From an uncultured Gammaproteobacteria bacterium (GTDB lineage Bacteria > Pseudomonadota > Gammaproteobacteria > Ga0077536), in the NCBI GenBank assembly GCA_938075585.1, contig CALJHG010000062.1, positions 1 to 32,027 on the forward strand: DNA of 32,027 nucleotides, read 5' to 3'. Each line of letters begins with the position of its first letter. Positions within the stretch are counted from its first letter, which is position 1. Both the position numbers and the translations under genes were made by a program. Shown here in pieces: positions 1-11,072 of the stretch. Below the pieces are notes generated by a model that was given only the letters and a program-made list of their open reading frames with translations, ran no database searches and was not told the DNA's origin.

Positions 1-1
1 T

Positions 2-748
2 ATAATAGTCCAGAAATCTCCCGGAAAATTAAATTTCAAAAAATTCAACTTCCAGAGTGTCGACGTAAAAATTTTAGCCGAAGGCAGTTGGGAGCAAGGA
101 ATCGAAGGGGACAAAAGTTCGTTAAAGTTTAATTTAACAGGTAACAAGGCGTCGGAGGTGATGGAACAGTTTGGCTTTAGTGGGAATAATATCAAAGGAG
201 GTATTACCAAGGTAACTGCCTTGTTGCACTGGCCTAACACACCCCAACATTTTGATCTAAAATATTTAAGCGGTAACTTAGATCTGAAAATTGCCGATGG
301 GCGTTTCAAAGATATAGAACCAGGTGCGGGTCGAATATTTGGTTTGCTAAGTATTCAGTCTCTTCCTAGAAGACTGTCTTTAGACTTCAAAGATTTGTTC
401 AAGAAAGGCTTCTCGTTCGATAATATCGAAGGCTCTTTTTCCATCGATGGAGGAGATGCTCACACAGATAGCTTAGTCATGACTGGACCTTCCGCTACGA
501 TAGAGATTAGTGGTCGGACTGGTTTGGTAGCGCAAGATTATGATCAAAAAGCGATAGTAAGCCCAGCATTGTCAAATAGTATTCCCGTTGCCAGTGCCCT
601 ATTTGGGCCAGTTGGAATAGGCGCGGGCGCCGTATATTATATTGGCCAGAAAGTTTTCAAAAGTATTCCAGAACGAGTAGACAATTTTCTCAAGCAAGAA
701 TATTCGATCAAAGGTTCTTGGAAAAACCCGAAAATAGAACGATTATAG
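2..748 (+). CDS. YhdP/AsmA-like (DUF3971 family) protein, C-terminal part; 5' end outside window
   Basis: Reading frame is open from base 2 through the listed ORF (158..748). C-terminal sequence (LKIADGRFKDIEPGAGRIFGLLSIQSLPRRLSLDFKDLFKKGFSFDNIEGSFSI...) is typical of YhdP-type AsmA-like proteins. Confidence 0.85.
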   Translation: MIVQKSPGKLNFKKFNFQSVDVKILAEGSWEQGIEGDKSSLKFNLTGNKASEVMEQFGFSGNNIKGGITKVTALLHWPNTPQHFDLKYLSGNLDLKIADGRFKDIEPGAGRIFGLLSIQSLPRRLSLDFKDLFKKGFSFDNIEGSFSIDGGDAHTDSLVMTGPSATIEISGRTGLVAQDYDQKAIVSPALSNSIPVASALFGPVGIGAGAVYYIGQKVFKSIPERVDNFLKQEYSIKGSWKNPKIERL

Positions 749-754
749 GCTCTC

Positions 755-1873
755 ATGAATAATTGGATTCCTGAAAATCTAGCGCTAAACCCGTCTGAGA
801 CTCATATCACAATAGCCATGTCGGGCGGCGTAGACTCTTCGGTAACAGCGATGCTAGTGAAAGAAGCGGGTTTTTCATGTTCAGGCCTATTCATGAAAAA
901 TTGGAACGAAGTTGATAGCGATGGTAGTTGCCCTTGGGAAGAGGACGTTGAAGATGCCTTAAATGTTTGCGAAACGCTTGACATTCCGCTCAATACTATC
1001 GACTTATCGCAGGAATACTGGGAAAACGTTTTTACCCTCTTTCTGGACGAATATGCTAGAGGACGAACGCCAAATCCCGACGTGCTATGTAACCGGGAGA
1101 TTAAATTCAAAGCTTTTGTGGAGCAGGCGAGACTACTGAGTGCTGATTTAGTAGCGACAGGTCACTATGTTAATTCTGGGTTTGATGGCAAAAAGTTAAC
1201 GTTATTAAAAGGACTCGATCATTCAAAAGATCAAAGCTATTTCCTTCACTCTCTAACTCAAAGTCAATTAAGCTCTGCTGTGTTTCCAGTGGGTGGGCTT
1301 ACAAAAGCTGCAGTGAGGCAATTAGCAAAAAAAGCCGGTATAAGTACACATGATAAAAAAGATAGCACTGGTATCTGTTTCATAGGAGAAACCCACTTCC
1401 GGAAATTCCTAAATAAGTTTTTACCACTAAAGAAAGGTCCAATCCTAGACCTCAATGGACAAGAAATAGGGGAACACCACGGAGCCGCATATTACACATT
1501 AGGCCAGAGAAAAGGACTTGGCATCGGTGGCGTCAAAAACGCGGGAGAGGATCCATGGTTTGTCGTCAGAAAAGACGTCGCTAAAAACATAATATTTGTA
1601 GCACAGGGCGCAGATAATCCGGCTCTTTTAGAGAGGAAATTGTACACAGCTGGAGTATCATGGATATCAGGGGAGGCTCCCAAGTTCCCGCTTAATTGCA
1701 GTGCTAAAATCCGATACCGCCAGGCAGATCAGGTTTGTACAGTTTCTGAGAGTACGAACAGCGAACTGAAAGTCACGTTTCGTGACGAACAACGATCTAT
1801 TACACCTGGGCAATCTATCGTCTTCTACAGTGGTGACCTGTGTCTCGGGGGAGGCGTTATTTCGCGTACTTGA
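755..1873 (+). CDS. mnmA: tRNA-specific 2-thiouridylase MnmA
   Basis: PP-loop AMSGGVDSSV, catalytic Cys regions (PNPDVLCNREIKF; DSTGICFIGE) and the YTLGQRKGLGIGG motif. Confidence 0.97.
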   Translation: MNNWIPENLALNPSETHITIAMSGGVDSSVTAMLVKEAGFSCSGLFMKNWNEVDSDGSCPWEEDVEDALNVCETLDIPLNTIDLSQEYWENVFTLFLDEYARGRTPNPDVLCNREIKFKAFVEQARLLSADLVATGHYVNSGFDGKKLTLLKGLDHSKDQSYFLHSLTQSQLSSAVFPVGGLTKAAVRQLAKKAGISTHDKKDSTGICFIGETHFRKFLNKFLPLKKGPILDLNGQEIGEHHGAAYYTLGQRKGLGIGGVKNAGEDPWFVVRKDVAKNIIFVAQGADNPALLERKLYTAGVSWISGEAPKFPLNCSAKIRYRQADQVCTVSESTNSELKVTFRDEQRSITPGQSIVFYSGDLCLGGGVISRT

Positions 1874-1962
1874 CTGAGTGCTGTAAATAATGGACACACA
1901 TGTAGTCCAACTTTGGAGGCAATCAGTGCAAAGTACTTTCAAGACATACAATTCATAATGCG

Positions 1963-4635
1963 GTGACAATATTGAAAAATTCTTTTAACACTAAACAAAA
2001 ACTCTTGGTTGGCGATAAGGTATATGAAATATATAACTGCAATAAATTATCGTCTGAATACCCGATTAATAGACTGCCGTTTACACACAAAATACTGCTA
2101 GAAAATTTGCTTCGATTTGAGGATGGGATAAACGTCACTTCTGCCGATATAAGAGCTGTCGCAGAGTGGGATGCTAAAGCGGAGCTTAGTAAAGAAATCT
2201 CGTTTACTCCTGCTAGAGTACTTATGCAAGACTTTACGGGTGTGCCGATTTGTGTCGATCTGGCAGCGATGAGAGATGCTGTCATTGATCTGGGAGGTAA
2301 TCCCGATCATATCAATCCTCTTTTGCCTGCCGAGCTTGTCATAGACCACTCGGTTCAAGTTGACGTATTTGGAACGCCAGACGCGGCAGCAAAAAATGCC
2401 GAAATCGAATTCGCTCGAAATAAGGAGCGATATGGTTTTCTGCGCTGGGGGCAATCCGCATTTTCGAATTTCTCGATTGTGCCACCAGATACGGGAATCG
2501 TGCATCAGGTCAATCTTGAGTTCCTAGCCCGAACAGTATTCTCGGGAGAAAAGCATGGGCAGTCACAAGCATATCCCGACACCCTAGTAGGTACCGACTC
2601 GCATACAACTATGATTAATGGCTTGGGGATACTTGGTTGGGGCGTAGGTGGCATTGAAGCGGAGGCTGCGATGCTGGGTCAGCCTATTACAATGCTAATT
2701 CCTCAGGTTGTCGGTTTTGAGTTACAAGGTAAAATGTCGGAAGGAACTACTGCTACCGACCTAGTACTAAAAGTGGTCGAGATGCTCCGTGCTAAAAACG
2801 TGGTAGGAAAATTCGTAGAATTTTATGGTAAGGGACTTGATAACCTTCCCCTTGCTGATCGAGCGACACTGGCAAATATGGCTCCTGAATATGGCGCGAC
2901 TTGTGGTATCTTTCCGATAGATAAAGAAACAATAAATTATCTAGAACTTTCGGGTAGGAGTCAGAGTCAAGTTGCCTTAGTAGAAACATACGCAAAAGCA
3001 ACAGGAATGTGGCGCGACTCAGACACATCTAATGCACAATACTCAGATACTCTTTGTTTAGATGTAAGCTCGGTAGCGCCTAGCTTAGCCGGCCCCAAAA
3101 GACCACAAGACCGTATCGACCTCAGTGACGCACACAATGTTTTTAGGAGCGCGCTAAATACTGCCACTAAAGACCGGAATAAGGGTGGTGAATCAACACT
3201 ATTTCTGGATGGAAGAGAACAAAAAATTCAAGACGGTGTCGTAATTATTGCGGCCATAACATCGTGCACTAATACCTCTAACCCGTCGGTAATGATAGGC
3301 GCGGGACTACTAGCAAAAAAAGCGGATGAACTTGGCTTACGCACCAAGCCCTGGGTAAAAACGAGTATTGGTCCAGGATCACTAGCGGTATCTAACTATT
3401 TGGATAAATCGGGCCTTAGCCGCCATTTAAATTCCTTGGGCTTCCATACCGTGGGATATGGCTGCACTACCTGTATTGGAAACTCTGGGCCGATTCCAGA
3501 GCCCGTCAGCAACGCTATAAAAGACGGTGATTTGGTAGCCTGCTCAGTACTTTCAGGTAACCGCAACTTTGAAGGTAGAGTGCATGCGGAAGCAAAAATG
3601 AATTTTCTAGCCTCCCCCCCGTTGGTTGTAGCGTATGCACTAGCGGGTAGGATGGATATTGACATCATGAACGATCCCATAGGATATGACCGAAGCGATT
3701 GCCCAGTTTATTTAAAAGACATATGGCCAAGTGGGAAAGAAATTCAAAAAATTATCACGACTACTATCAACTCAAAAATGTTTACGGAAAGCTACGAAAA
3801 TGTTTTCGATGGAGATGCTCGCTGGGCCGGAATGGCAATTGAGCACTCTAGTCAGTACAAATGGGATGAGCATTCCACCTATGTGAAAAATCCTCCTTAC
3901 TTCAAACATATGCCAGTAAAAGTTCCGGAACTAAAATCAATTGAAAAGGCAAAAGTATTACTTAAATTAGGAGATTCTATAACGACTGATCATATTTCAC
4001 CTGCTGGTGCAATCAAGCCAGATAGCCCTGCCGGAAAGTATCTAATGTATAATAATGTAAAACCAGCTGATTTTAACTCTTACGGATCTCGACGAGGAAA
4101 TCATGAAGTCATGATGCGTGGAACCTTCGCTAACATAAGGTTACGTAACCAACTAGCTCCAGGGTCCGAAGGTGGCTGGACTCGTCACTGGCCCAGTGGG
4201 AAACAGATGTCCGTCTATGAAGCCGCAATGCGCTACAAAAGTGAAAAGACGTCTCTAATTGTGTTAGCTGGTAAAGAATATGGTACTGGCTCTTCCAGAG
4301 ACTGGGCAGCTAAGGGTACCTACCTTCTCGGAGTTAAGGCAGTGTTAGCCGAAAGTTTCGAAAGAATCCATCGCTCTAATTTAGTAGGAATGGGCGTCCT
4401 CCCATTAGTCTTCAAAAGTAGTAATTGCGAATCTCTGGGCTTAACAGGGCTAGAAACTTATACAATAGAAAACTTAGAAGCAGGCTCCAGAGAAGTAATC
4501 GTAGCAGCCGAAGACAGTGATGGCGGAATAACCAAGTTCTCTTGCTTAGTTCGGATAGATACACCCAAGGAGTGGAAGTACTATCAGCATGGGGGGATTT
4601 TACAATACGTATTGAGGCAATTGACCTCTGCATAA
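1963..4635 (+). CDS. acnA: Aconitate hydratase A (GTG start; TTG at 1972 is an alternative)
   Basis: 890 aa; [11 protein letters not shown] and [13 protein letters not shown] Fe-S cluster motifs; [13 protein letters not shown] swivel-domain motif. Confidence 0.97.
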   Translation: MTILKNSFNTKQKLLVGDKVYEIYNCNKLSSEYPINRLPFTHKILLENLLRFEDGINVTSADIRAVAEWDAKAELSKEISFTPARVLMQDFTGVPICVDLAAMRDAVIDLGGNPDHINPLLPAELVIDHSVQVDVFGTPDAAAKNAEIEFARNKERYGFLRWGQSAFSNFSIVPPDTGIVHQVNLEFLARTVFSGEKHGQSQAYPDTLVGTDSHTTMINGLGILGWGVGGIEAEAAMLGQPITMLIPQVVGFELQGKMSEGTTATDLVLKVVEMLRAKNVVGKFVEFYGKGLDNLPLADRATLANMAPEYGATCGIFPIDKETINYLELSGRSQSQVALVETYAKATGMWRDSDTSNAQYSDTLCLDVSSVAPSLAGPKRPQDRIDLSDAHNVFRSALNTATKDRNKGGESTLFLDGREQKIQDGVVIIAAITSCTNTSNPSVMIGAGLLAKKADELGLRTKPWVKTSIGPGSLAVSNYLDKSGLSRHLNSLGFHTVGYGCTTCIGNSGPIPEPVSNAIKDGDLVACSVLSGNRNFEGRVHAEAKMNFLASPPLVVAYALAGRMDIDIMNDPIGYDRSDCPVYLKDIWPSGKEIQKIITTTINSKMFTESYENVFDGDARWAGMAIEHSSQYKWDEHSTYVKNPPYFKHMPVKVPELKSIEKAKVLLKLGDSITTDHISPAGAIKPDSPAGKYLMYNNVKPADFNSYGSRRGNHEVMMRGTFANIRLRNQLAPGSEGGWTRHWPSGKQMSVYEAAMRYKSEKTSLIVLAGKEYGTGSSRDWAAKGTYLLGVKAVLAESFERIHRSNLVGMGVLPLVFKSSNCESLGLTGLETYTIENLEAGSREVIVAAEDSDGGITKFSCLVRIDTPKEWKYYQHGGILQYVLRQLTSA

Positions 4636-4664
4636 CAAGTTAAAAGAGATACAAAAATAAATTT

Positions 4665-4693
4665 TTTAGAGAAATTTTTCATTGGTATATAAT
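4665..4693 (+). promoter_or_regulatory. Candidate sigma70-type promoter for nhaB (TTTAGA - 17 nt - TATAAT)
   Basis: Perfect TATAAT at 4688-4693, 30 nt before the nhaB ATG; weak -35 (TTTAGA, 4665-4670) at 17-nt spacing. Confidence 0.45.
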
Positions 4694-4723
4694 TATAGAC
4701 AACCAACACAAGGACGCCGATAA

Positions 4724-6229
4724 ATGACGAACCAAACAATGTATCAAGCCTTCGCGAATAACTTTTTAGGACAGTCACCGGACTGGTACAAACTTACAAT
4801 CATTAGCTTCCTAATTATTAACCCAATCTCTCTGGTCGCGTTCGGACCTTTCATTACAGGTTGGATACTGATACTTGAATTTATATTTTGTCTGGCGATG
4901 GCCCTTAAATGCTACCCCCTCCAACCGGGCGGCTTGCTTGCCATCGAAGCTATCGCTATTGGCTTAGCCTCTCCAGAAGCGGTTTACCAAGAGACAGTAG
5001 CAAATTTTGCTGTGATTATGTTGCTCATGTTTATGGTGGCAGGAATCTATTTTTTGAAGGAACTGCTTCTTTTCTCCTTCACTAAAATCCTTCTGAACGT
5101 GAAATCTAAAACGACACTATCATTCCTATTTTGCCTCGTTGCTGCAGTGCTTTCAGCCTTTTTAGATGCCTTAACCGTTACCGCAGTAGTGATCAGTGTC
5201 GCACACGGGTTTTATATGGTTTACCACAAAATTGCTTCTGGAAAGACATATCACGATGAGCACGACGCTTCGGCTGATACTGAGATTCAGACAATCCATG
5301 AAGAGGACTTAGAAAACTTTCGATCTTTCTTGTGCGGTTTGATGATGCATGCTGCGATAGGTACCGCTCTCGGTGGAGTTTGTACTCTAGTTGGGGAGCC
5401 ACAGAATTTACTCATCGCGCAGATAGCGGGTTGGGAATTCGTGGAATTCTTTCTCAAAGTTGCGCCTGTATCTATGCCTGTTCTTATTGTGGGCCTTCTT
5501 ACCTGCATTATGTTAGAGAAAACTAAAACTTTTGGTTTTGGAACCGAACTTCCTGACGCTGTAAAAAACGTGCTTCAAGAATTTGATGACTATCAAACCG
5601 AGCAGCGAACCAAACAAGATATCGCTCAACTATGGGTACAAGGAATAGCAGCAGGATTTCTTTGCATAGCACTAGGTTTACACTTGGCCGAGGTGGGGGT
5701 GATTGGCCTTGCGGTTATCGTACTTGCGACAGCTTTTAACGGCGTGACCGAGGAACATAGAATAGGACATGCCTTTGAAGAAGCGCTGCCTTTCACATCT
5801 TTACTAGTCGTATTCTTCGCTATAGTCGCGGTAATTCACGAGCAACATCTTTTTTCGCCAGTTATTACCTGGGTACTTACACTTGAAGGTACTACCCAAA
5901 CATCCGCTTTTTATCTAGCGAATGGTTTTTTGTCGATGATAAGTGATAACGTTTTTGTCGCTACAGTTTATATAAAAGAGGTTTTTGAGGCCTTAGAAGC
6001 CGGCAAGATCACTAGAGATCAGTTTGATCTACTGGCTGTCGCTATTAACACTGGCACCAATATCCCAAGTGTCGCTACCCCTAATGGACAAGCTGCATTC
6101 CTATTTCTGCTAACTTCAGCCTTAGCACCGCTTATCAGGCTATCATACGGTCGTATGGTAAAAATGGCTTTCCCCTACACAGTGACAATGTCAATTACTG
6201 GACTGCTGGCGGTTATGTATCTACTATAA
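4724..6229 (+). CDS. nhaB: Na+/H+ antiporter NhaB
   Basis: 501 aa polytopic protein; N-terminus [23 protein letters not shown] and [21 protein letters not shown] closely resemble NhaB. Confidence 0.96.
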   Translation: MTNQTMYQAFANNFLGQSPDWYKLTIISFLIINPISLVAFGPFITGWILILEFIFCLAMALKCYPLQPGGLLAIEAIAIGLASPEAVYQETVANFAVIMLLMFMVAGIYFLKELLLFSFTKILLNVKSKTTLSFLFCLVAAVLSAFLDALTVTAVVISVAHGFYMVYHKIASGKTYHDEHDASADTEIQTIHEEDLENFRSFLCGLMMHAAIGTALGGVCTLVGEPQNLLIAQIAGWEFVEFFLKVAPVSMPVLIVGLLTCIMLEKTKTFGFGTELPDAVKNVLQEFDDYQTEQRTKQDIAQLWVQGIAAGFLCIALGLHLAEVGVIGLAVIVLATAFNGVTEEHRIGHAFEEALPFTSLLVVFFAIVAVIHEQHLFSPVITWVLTLEGTTQTSAFYLANGFLSMISDNVFVATVYIKEVFEALEAGKITRDQFDLLAVAINTGTNIPSVATPNGQAAFLFLLTSALAPLIRLSYGRMVKMAFPYTVTMSITGLLAVMYLL

Positions 6230-6242
6230 AAATTGGTACTTT

Positions 6243-6276
6243 GATTTAGGGAACCAAAAGATTTAGGGAACCAAAA
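6243..6276 (+). repeat. Perfect 17-bp tandem direct repeat (gatttagggaaccaaaa x2) immediately upstream of the nitroreductase start codon
   Basis: Read directly: 6243-6259 and 6260-6276 are identical; ATG at 6278. Confidence 0.97.
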
Positions 6277-6277
6277 A

Positions 6278-6922
6278 ATGAACCTGACTGAGATCATACA
6301 GACTAATAATACATGTAGATTCTATCGCGATGAAGATGTCAGTGACGAGCACATAGAAAAAATAGTCTCAGCTGCGAGATTTGGGCCTAGTGGCGGAAAT
6401 CGCCAGCCAGTAAGTTTTATTGTTGTACGAGACAAAACTGTAAAAGATAAAATGCAAGCACTGTACTTGCCATTTTGGAATACCTACACACAAGCAATAA
6501 ATGAGGGAATGGTAAAACTAGGCACTAAAGACAAGCGGATAGTCAGTGCCGCCGATCACTTCGCGAGACACTTAGCCGAGATCCCTGTCTTCTTAATCGT
6601 ATGTGCCCGATTAGCAGACTGTCATGCAACTGACACGGAGCTAGATAGGCTAAGCATTGTCGGTGGAGCCTCAATATATCCCGCAGTGCAAAATATGCTT
6701 TTGGCAGCGCGTGATATTGGATTAGGCACCGCACTCACTACCCTACTATGTCATGTAGAGCCTGAAATCAAAAGTCTATTAAACATTCCCAAGGACGTCT
6801 CAACAGCTGCGATGGTAACTGTGGGGTGGCCGGAAAAACCATTCCCATCAAAATTACAACGAGTGCCTGTCTCTGAGATGACCTGGTCTGAGACGTATGG
6901 AAATCCTTTCGTAGCTGAGTAA
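6278..6922 (+). CDS. Nitroreductase family protein (FMN-dependent)
   Basis: 214 aa; N-terminal TCRFYRDEDVSDEHIEKIVSAARFGPSGGNRQPVSFIVV and GLGTALTTL / VTVGWPEKP motifs of the nitroreductase fold. Confidence 0.93.
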   Translation: MNLTEIIQTNNTCRFYRDEDVSDEHIEKIVSAARFGPSGGNRQPVSFIVVRDKTVKDKMQALYLPFWNTYTQAINEGMVKLGTKDKRIVSAADHFARHLAEIPVFLIVCARLADCHATDTELDRLSIVGGASIYPAVQNMLLAARDIGLGTALTTLLCHVEPEIKSLLNIPKDVSTAAMVTVGWPEKPFPSKLQRVPVSEMTWSETYGNPFVAE

Positions 6923-6923
6923 G

Positions 6924-8054
6924 TTAAATAAAAATAACTTGCAGGTCATTTAGAAAGCGACTGCCTAATCGGGTAGGCTTTACCCAATCGCCCTCTCTGG
7001 AGAGCAAGCCCTTATCGCAAGCTAATTCTATATTCTGCTCAAACTGTTTATCTAGACTAGAGTTGTATGTTTTCACGAGGTAATCGTTTAACGAAAAGCC
7101 GTCCTTCAACCTCAAGGCGTTTAGCATATACTCCCCAGCCATAAGTGAAGGGTCGATTTCCAATTCAACTCCACATTTACCATTAAATTCGATGGCACGC
7201 ATGTAACTTTCTGGCTTAGATAGTTTTTCTGTCCTAACCACCTTTGAGCCCGAGCTTATTTTGCCATGGGCTCCGGCTCCGATACCGAGATAATCCCCAA
7301 ACTCCCAGTAATTCAGGTTGTGCAGTGATTTAATCGAATTTCGCGCATAAGCAGAAACCTCATATTGAGAAAATCCATTTCTCTGTAAAATATTCTGGCC
7401 AATTTCAAATTCGTCGCATATATCATTGTGAGGAGGCAAGCTTGGAGGTCTTCGAGCAAACGCCGTCTTCTCCTCTATCGTGAGTTGATACCATGAGATA
7501 TGCATCGGATCAAACTTTATCGAATGTTCTAAGTCTGAGATGGCGTCTCCTCTCTGAGCCCCTGGTAATCCGAACATCAAATCTATATTGAAGTTTAAAA
7601 AGCCAACAGATTTAGCAACACGAATCGCATTTTCGGCGTCTTCGGCAGAATGCTTTCGACCTATAGCCTCTAATAATTGATTGTTAAAGCTCTGCACTCC
7701 TATTGAAATGCGGTTAACTCCAGCTTTAATATAATCTTCAAATCGCTCTGCATCCGCGCTTCCTGGATTTGCCTCAAGCGTGATCTCACTACCTTCTTTA
7801 AGTTCTACTCGATCTCTAATACCATCCAATAAATAACTGATAGACTTGCCAGAAAAAAGACTCGGCGTCCCTCCTCCAATGAAAATACTCTCAAACCTCA
7901 AGCTACCAAACTTCTCCAAGTCTTGGTCTAAATCCGACAATAAGCAATTAATATATCTCTTCTCCGACACCTTTTCGTTGACTTCATGTGAGTTAAAATC
8001 GCAGTAAGGACACTTGTTTTGGCACCATGGCAGATGAACATAAATACTCGACAT
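6924..8054 (-). CDS. hemW: Radical SAM heme chaperone HemW (HemN-like)
   Basis: Radical SAM motif WCQNKCPYCDF near the N-terminus; IFIGGGTPSLFS, GVQSFNNQLLEAIGRKH, NLNYWEFGDYLGIGAGAHG. Confidence 0.95.
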   Translation of the reverse strand: MSSIYVHLPWCQNKCPYCDFNSHEVNEKVSEKRYINCLLSDLDQDLEKFGSLRFESIFIGGGTPSLFSGKSISYLLDGIRDRVELKEGSEITLEANPGSADAERFEDYIKAGVNRISIGVQSFNNQLLEAIGRKHSAEDAENAIRVAKSVGFLNFNIDLMFGLPGAQRGDAISDLEHSIKFDPMHISWYQLTIEEKTAFARRPPSLPPHNDICDEFEIGQNILQRNGFSQYEVSAYARNSIKSLHNLNYWEFGDYLGIGAGAHGKISSGSKVVRTEKLSKPESYMRAIEFNGKCGVELEIDPSLMAGEYMLNALRLKDGFSLNDYLVKTYNSSLDKQFEQNIELACDKGLLSREGDWVKPTRLGSRFLNDLQVIFI

Positions 8055-8057
8055 ACG

Positions 8058-8669
8058 CTAAAACTTACTATCTTCCAGCGAACGGTCCAAACCATCCAAC
8101 AATTTTCGCATCGCTTTTGCCCTATGACTTACCTGATTTTTAACTGAACTATCCAGTTCTGAAGCAGAACAATCGAACTCAGGAATATAAAAAACCGGGT
8201 CATACCCAAACCCCTCTGAACCTTGAGGAGTAACTAAAATCTCACCCGACCAAGTTTCCTGCACTATTAGCGGGATAGCATCGTCCGCGCTTTGCATATA
8301 AACCATGGCACAAACAAAGTATCCGTTTCTATCCGTTTCTTTTAATCCAACCATTTTCGACAAAAGGTGCGACACATTATCGGCATCAGTCGCACAACTG
8401 CCAGCATAACGTGCGGAAAAAATTCCTGGCTCGCAGTTTAGGGCGGGAACACATAACCCTGAATCGTCTGCTATAGACGGCAGCCCCGTATGCAAAGAGG
8501 CATACCGCGCCTTAATAATACTGTTTTCGACAAATGTCTTACCTGTCTCTTCGGGCGAACCCAATCCAAACTCGGCAGGCGTTTTTATATTGTAGTACTC
8601 TTCACTAAGCATCTTTCGCATCTCAGCTAATTTACCAGAGTTATTACTGGCCAACACGATGTCCATCAT
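8058..8669 (-). CDS. rdgB: RdgB/HAM1 family XTP/dITP diphosphatase
   Basis: VLASNNSGKLAEMRKML, ADDSGLCVPALNCEPGIFSARYAG, GSEGFGYDPVFYIPE, SHRAKAMRKL motifs. Confidence 0.96.
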   Translation of the reverse strand: MMDIVLASNNSGKLAEMRKMLSEEYYNIKTPAEFGLGSPEETGKTFVENSIIKARYASLHTGLPSIADDSGLCVPALNCEPGIFSARYAGSCATDADNVSHLLSKMVGLKETDRNGYFVCAMVYMQSADDAIPLIVQETWSGEILVTPQGSEGFGYDPVFYIPEFDCSASELDSSVKNQVSHRAKAMRKLLDGLDRSLEDSKF

Positions 8670-8682
8670 AATAAAGAGAACC

Positions 8683-9405
8683 TCATTTCTTTCTTGCCAA
8701 AATTTGTAACTCTAAAAGTTCAAGTATCCCATCAGAAGCCAAATCTAGCATCGCATTCATTTCTTCACGCCGAAACGCGTGCCCCTCAGCCGTCCCCTGC
8801 ACCTCGACGAAATGACCAGACTCGTTCATCACTACATTCATATCAGTTTCAGCATTAGAATCTTCGGCATAGTCTAAATCTATGACAGGTATCCCTTCGT
8901 ATATCCCGACAGACACAGAGGCCACCGCTCCATAAATAGGATTCCTTTTCAGCTTACCCGACACCATCAGGGTGTCGATCGCATCCACGAGCGCTACGTA
9001 AGCACCGGTAATAGAAGCTGTTCGGGTTCCCCCATCGGCTTGTATGACATCGCAGTCCAAAGTGACGGTCATCTCTCCCAAAGCCTCTAAATCTAAAGTG
9101 GAGCGCAGCGAACGTCCAATAAGTCTTTGAATCTCCATCGTGCGACCACCCTGACGACCTTGACTAGCTTCTCGTCGCATTCGAGAATCAGTCGATCTTG
9201 GTAACATGCCGTATTCAGCTGTTAACCACCCGCTACCGGTTCCCTTTAGAAAGCCGGGCACACGTCGTTCTATGCTGGCATTGCACAGAACTTTGGTCTC
9301 CCCGAATTCTACAAGCACTGAACCTTCCGCATGACGCGTGTAATTTCTAGTAAAATTTATTGCACGCATTTTGTTCGGAGCGCGGCCACTTGGTCTCTTG
9401 TTCAT
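8683..9405 (-). CDS. rph: Ribonuclease PH
   Basis: [77 protein letters not shown]. Confidence 0.97.
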   Translation of the reverse strand: MNKRPSGRAPNKMRAINFTRNYTRHAEGSVLVEFGETKVLCNASIERRVPGFLKGTGSGWLTAEYGMLPRSTDSRMRREASQGRQGGRTMEIQRLIGRSLRSTLDLEALGEMTVTLDCDVIQADGGTRTASITGAYVALVDAIDTLMVSGKLKRNPIYGAVASVSVGIYEGIPVIDLDYAEDSNAETDMNVVMNESGHFVEVQGTAEGHAFRREEMNAMLDLASDGILELLELQILARKK

Positions 9406-9514
9406 TAGTCTCTCTAGTCATTTAAAAACGTGTAGTATACCGTCTGTGAGCGATAACGTTGACTAATAAATTTCAAAGATAATAATAAGCGACTAATAAT
9501 CTGAGGATAAAATT

Positions 9515-10378
9515 GTGACAGTTAGTATGACTTCTTTTGCCCGAATCGATTTTGAAAATCAATTAGTTAGTGGTTCGTGGGAAATAAAATCAGTAAATCA
9601 CAGATTTATCGAAATTTCTGTGAAAGTCCCTGATGAATTCAGGAGCATAGAGTTGGCAGTCAAAAAAAGTATTGCATCGTATGCTAACAGGGGAAAGATC
9701 GATTGTTATCTTAGGATAAATAATCATAACGATGCGATCAATGGTGTCGCTTTAGATAACAAACTTGTAACTGATCTGCTCGAATCGATTGGCGACATTA
9801 GCAGCAGAACAAGCAGTAAAATTTCGCTTAATGCAATAGATCTTTTGAAATGGCCTGGCGTCATCAGACGTCAATCTTCAGAGGAAGACCTCGAGAAATA
9901 TCTCATGCAACAACTTAAACTCGCTCTTAAAGATTTTACGAGAGTACGTAAAAAAGAAGGAAAGGAGCTCCAAAACGCGATTAATACGCGCCTCCTACTC
10001 ATGGACGAGTTACTCACTCAGATTAAAGTAACCGTACCATCAATAATTAAAGCTACTACAGAAAAATATAAGCTAAGGATGAATCAATTTATTAATGATA
10101 TGGAGCCTGCTCGCCTCGAACAAGAATGTGCTTTGCTAATTAGTAAACTAGATGTTTCGGAAGAGATCGATCGAATCGCAATCCATATCCAAGAAACCCG
10201 CTCCGCTCTCAAGCTAAAAGAGCCAATAGGTAGACGCCTAGATTTCCTGATGCAGGAGTTACTACGAGAAGCGAATACATTGGGTTCAAAATCGGCGCAT
10301 GTAGATAGCACAAGATATGCGATTGAACTGAAAGTGTTAATTGAACAAATTAAAGAGCAAATTCAAAATGTCGAATAA
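9515..10378 (+). CDS. yicC: YicC family protein (endoribonuclease-like); GTG start
   Basis: 287 aa; MTSFAR N-terminus, SVNHRFIEISVKVPDEFRSIE, and C-terminal LDFLMQELLREANTLGSKSAHVDSTRYAIELKVLIEQIKEQIQNVE. Confidence 0.95.
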   Translation: MTVSMTSFARIDFENQLVSGSWEIKSVNHRFIEISVKVPDEFRSIELAVKKSIASYANRGKIDCYLRINNHNDAINGVALDNKLVTDLLESIGDISSRTSSKISLNAIDLLKWPGVIRRQSSEEDLEKYLMQQLKLALKDFTRVRKKEGKELQNAINTRLLLMDELLTQIKVTVPSIIKATTEKYKLRMNQFINDMEPARLEQECALLISKLDVSEEIDRIAIHIQETRSALKLKEPIGRRLDFLMQELLREANTLGSKSAHVDSTRYAIELKVLIEQIKEQIQNVE

Positions 10379-11012
10379 TCAAACACCCAGAAATCTTAAT
10401 GAGAAGGGTAGGCTATTCATAATCTCAGCGCCTTCAGGCGCTGGTAAAACAAGCTTGATAAAAACTGTAGTCGAAAGTAACTCTAAGGTAATAGTATCTA
10501 TTTCACATACAACTAGGAAACCCCGTGTTGGCGAAAAGGATAAATTAGATTACTTCTTTATTTCTAAAAATGAATTTTTCCTGATGGCTGAAAATAATGA
10601 GTTTTTAGAAAGAGCACTCGTTTTCGACCATCATTACGGAACATCCGTTAGTTTTGTAAAAACCAGCCTAGAACAGAAAAAGAATATTATTCTAGAAATA
10701 GATTGGCAAGGCGCGCGCAGTATTGAACGGGCAGGACTAAAAAACACCTCAATATTCATACTGCCGCCTTCGCTTCGTGAACTTGAAAGAAGATTAAAGG
10801 ATCGGGGAGATGACCCGAAAATAGTTCAGAGACGCATGCGCGATGCCATAAACGAAATCACGCACTATGGCGAATACGATTACCTGATCATTAATGATGA
10901 TTTCACAGAAGCTGCAGATACTTTGGCTTCAATTATTAAACAACCTTCTTATAAGATGGAAGATCAAAACGCTAAACTCAAGCCTCTGTTAGCAGAACTA
11001 ATGCCTAAGTAG
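10368..11012 (+). CDS. gmk: Guanylate kinase
   Basis: P-loop ISAPSGAGKTSL, SHTTRKPRVGEKDKLDYFFI, LEIDWQGARSI. The listed ORF begins at a TTG at 10341; the ATG at 10368 (MSNNQTPRNLNEKG) is the more likely start and overlaps yicC by 11 nt. Confidence 0.96.
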   Translation: MSNNQTPRNLNEKGRLFIISAPSGAGKTSLIKTVVESNSKVIVSISHTTRKPRVGEKDKLDYFFISKNEFFLMAENNEFLERALVFDHHYGTSVSFVKTSLEQKKNIILEIDWQGARSIERAGLKNTSIFILPPSLRELERRLKDRGDDPKIVQRRMRDAINEITHYGEYDYLIINDDFTEAADTLASIIKQPSYKMEDQNAKLKPLLAELMPK

Positions 11013-11072
11013 TAAAACTTTGATAACATTAGACTGACTTATATGCAAAACTAGTATTAGGAAGAAAGAAAT

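Noticed and set aside
802-1110. Antisense ORF of 102 aa inside mnmA (and the many similar antisense ORFs within acnA, recG, hyuA, hyuB)
   Set aside because: Lies entirely opposite a confidently identified CDS, shows no recognisable family motif, and is of a length expected by chance in a stop-poor complementary strand.
5332-5526. 64-aa plus-strand ORF inside nhaB in another frame
   Set aside because: Fully within nhaB, Cys-rich random-looking translation with no RBS or motif.
8321-8340. 10-bp direct repeat atccgtttct x2 within rdgB
   Set aside because: Short, in-frame coding sequence (KETDRNGY), consistent with chance; no sign of slippage or function.
10341-10367. N-terminal extension of the guanylate kinase ORF from a TTG
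   Set aside because: The ATG at 10368 gives a normal Gmk N-terminus; the extension is only the yicC 3' end read in another frame.
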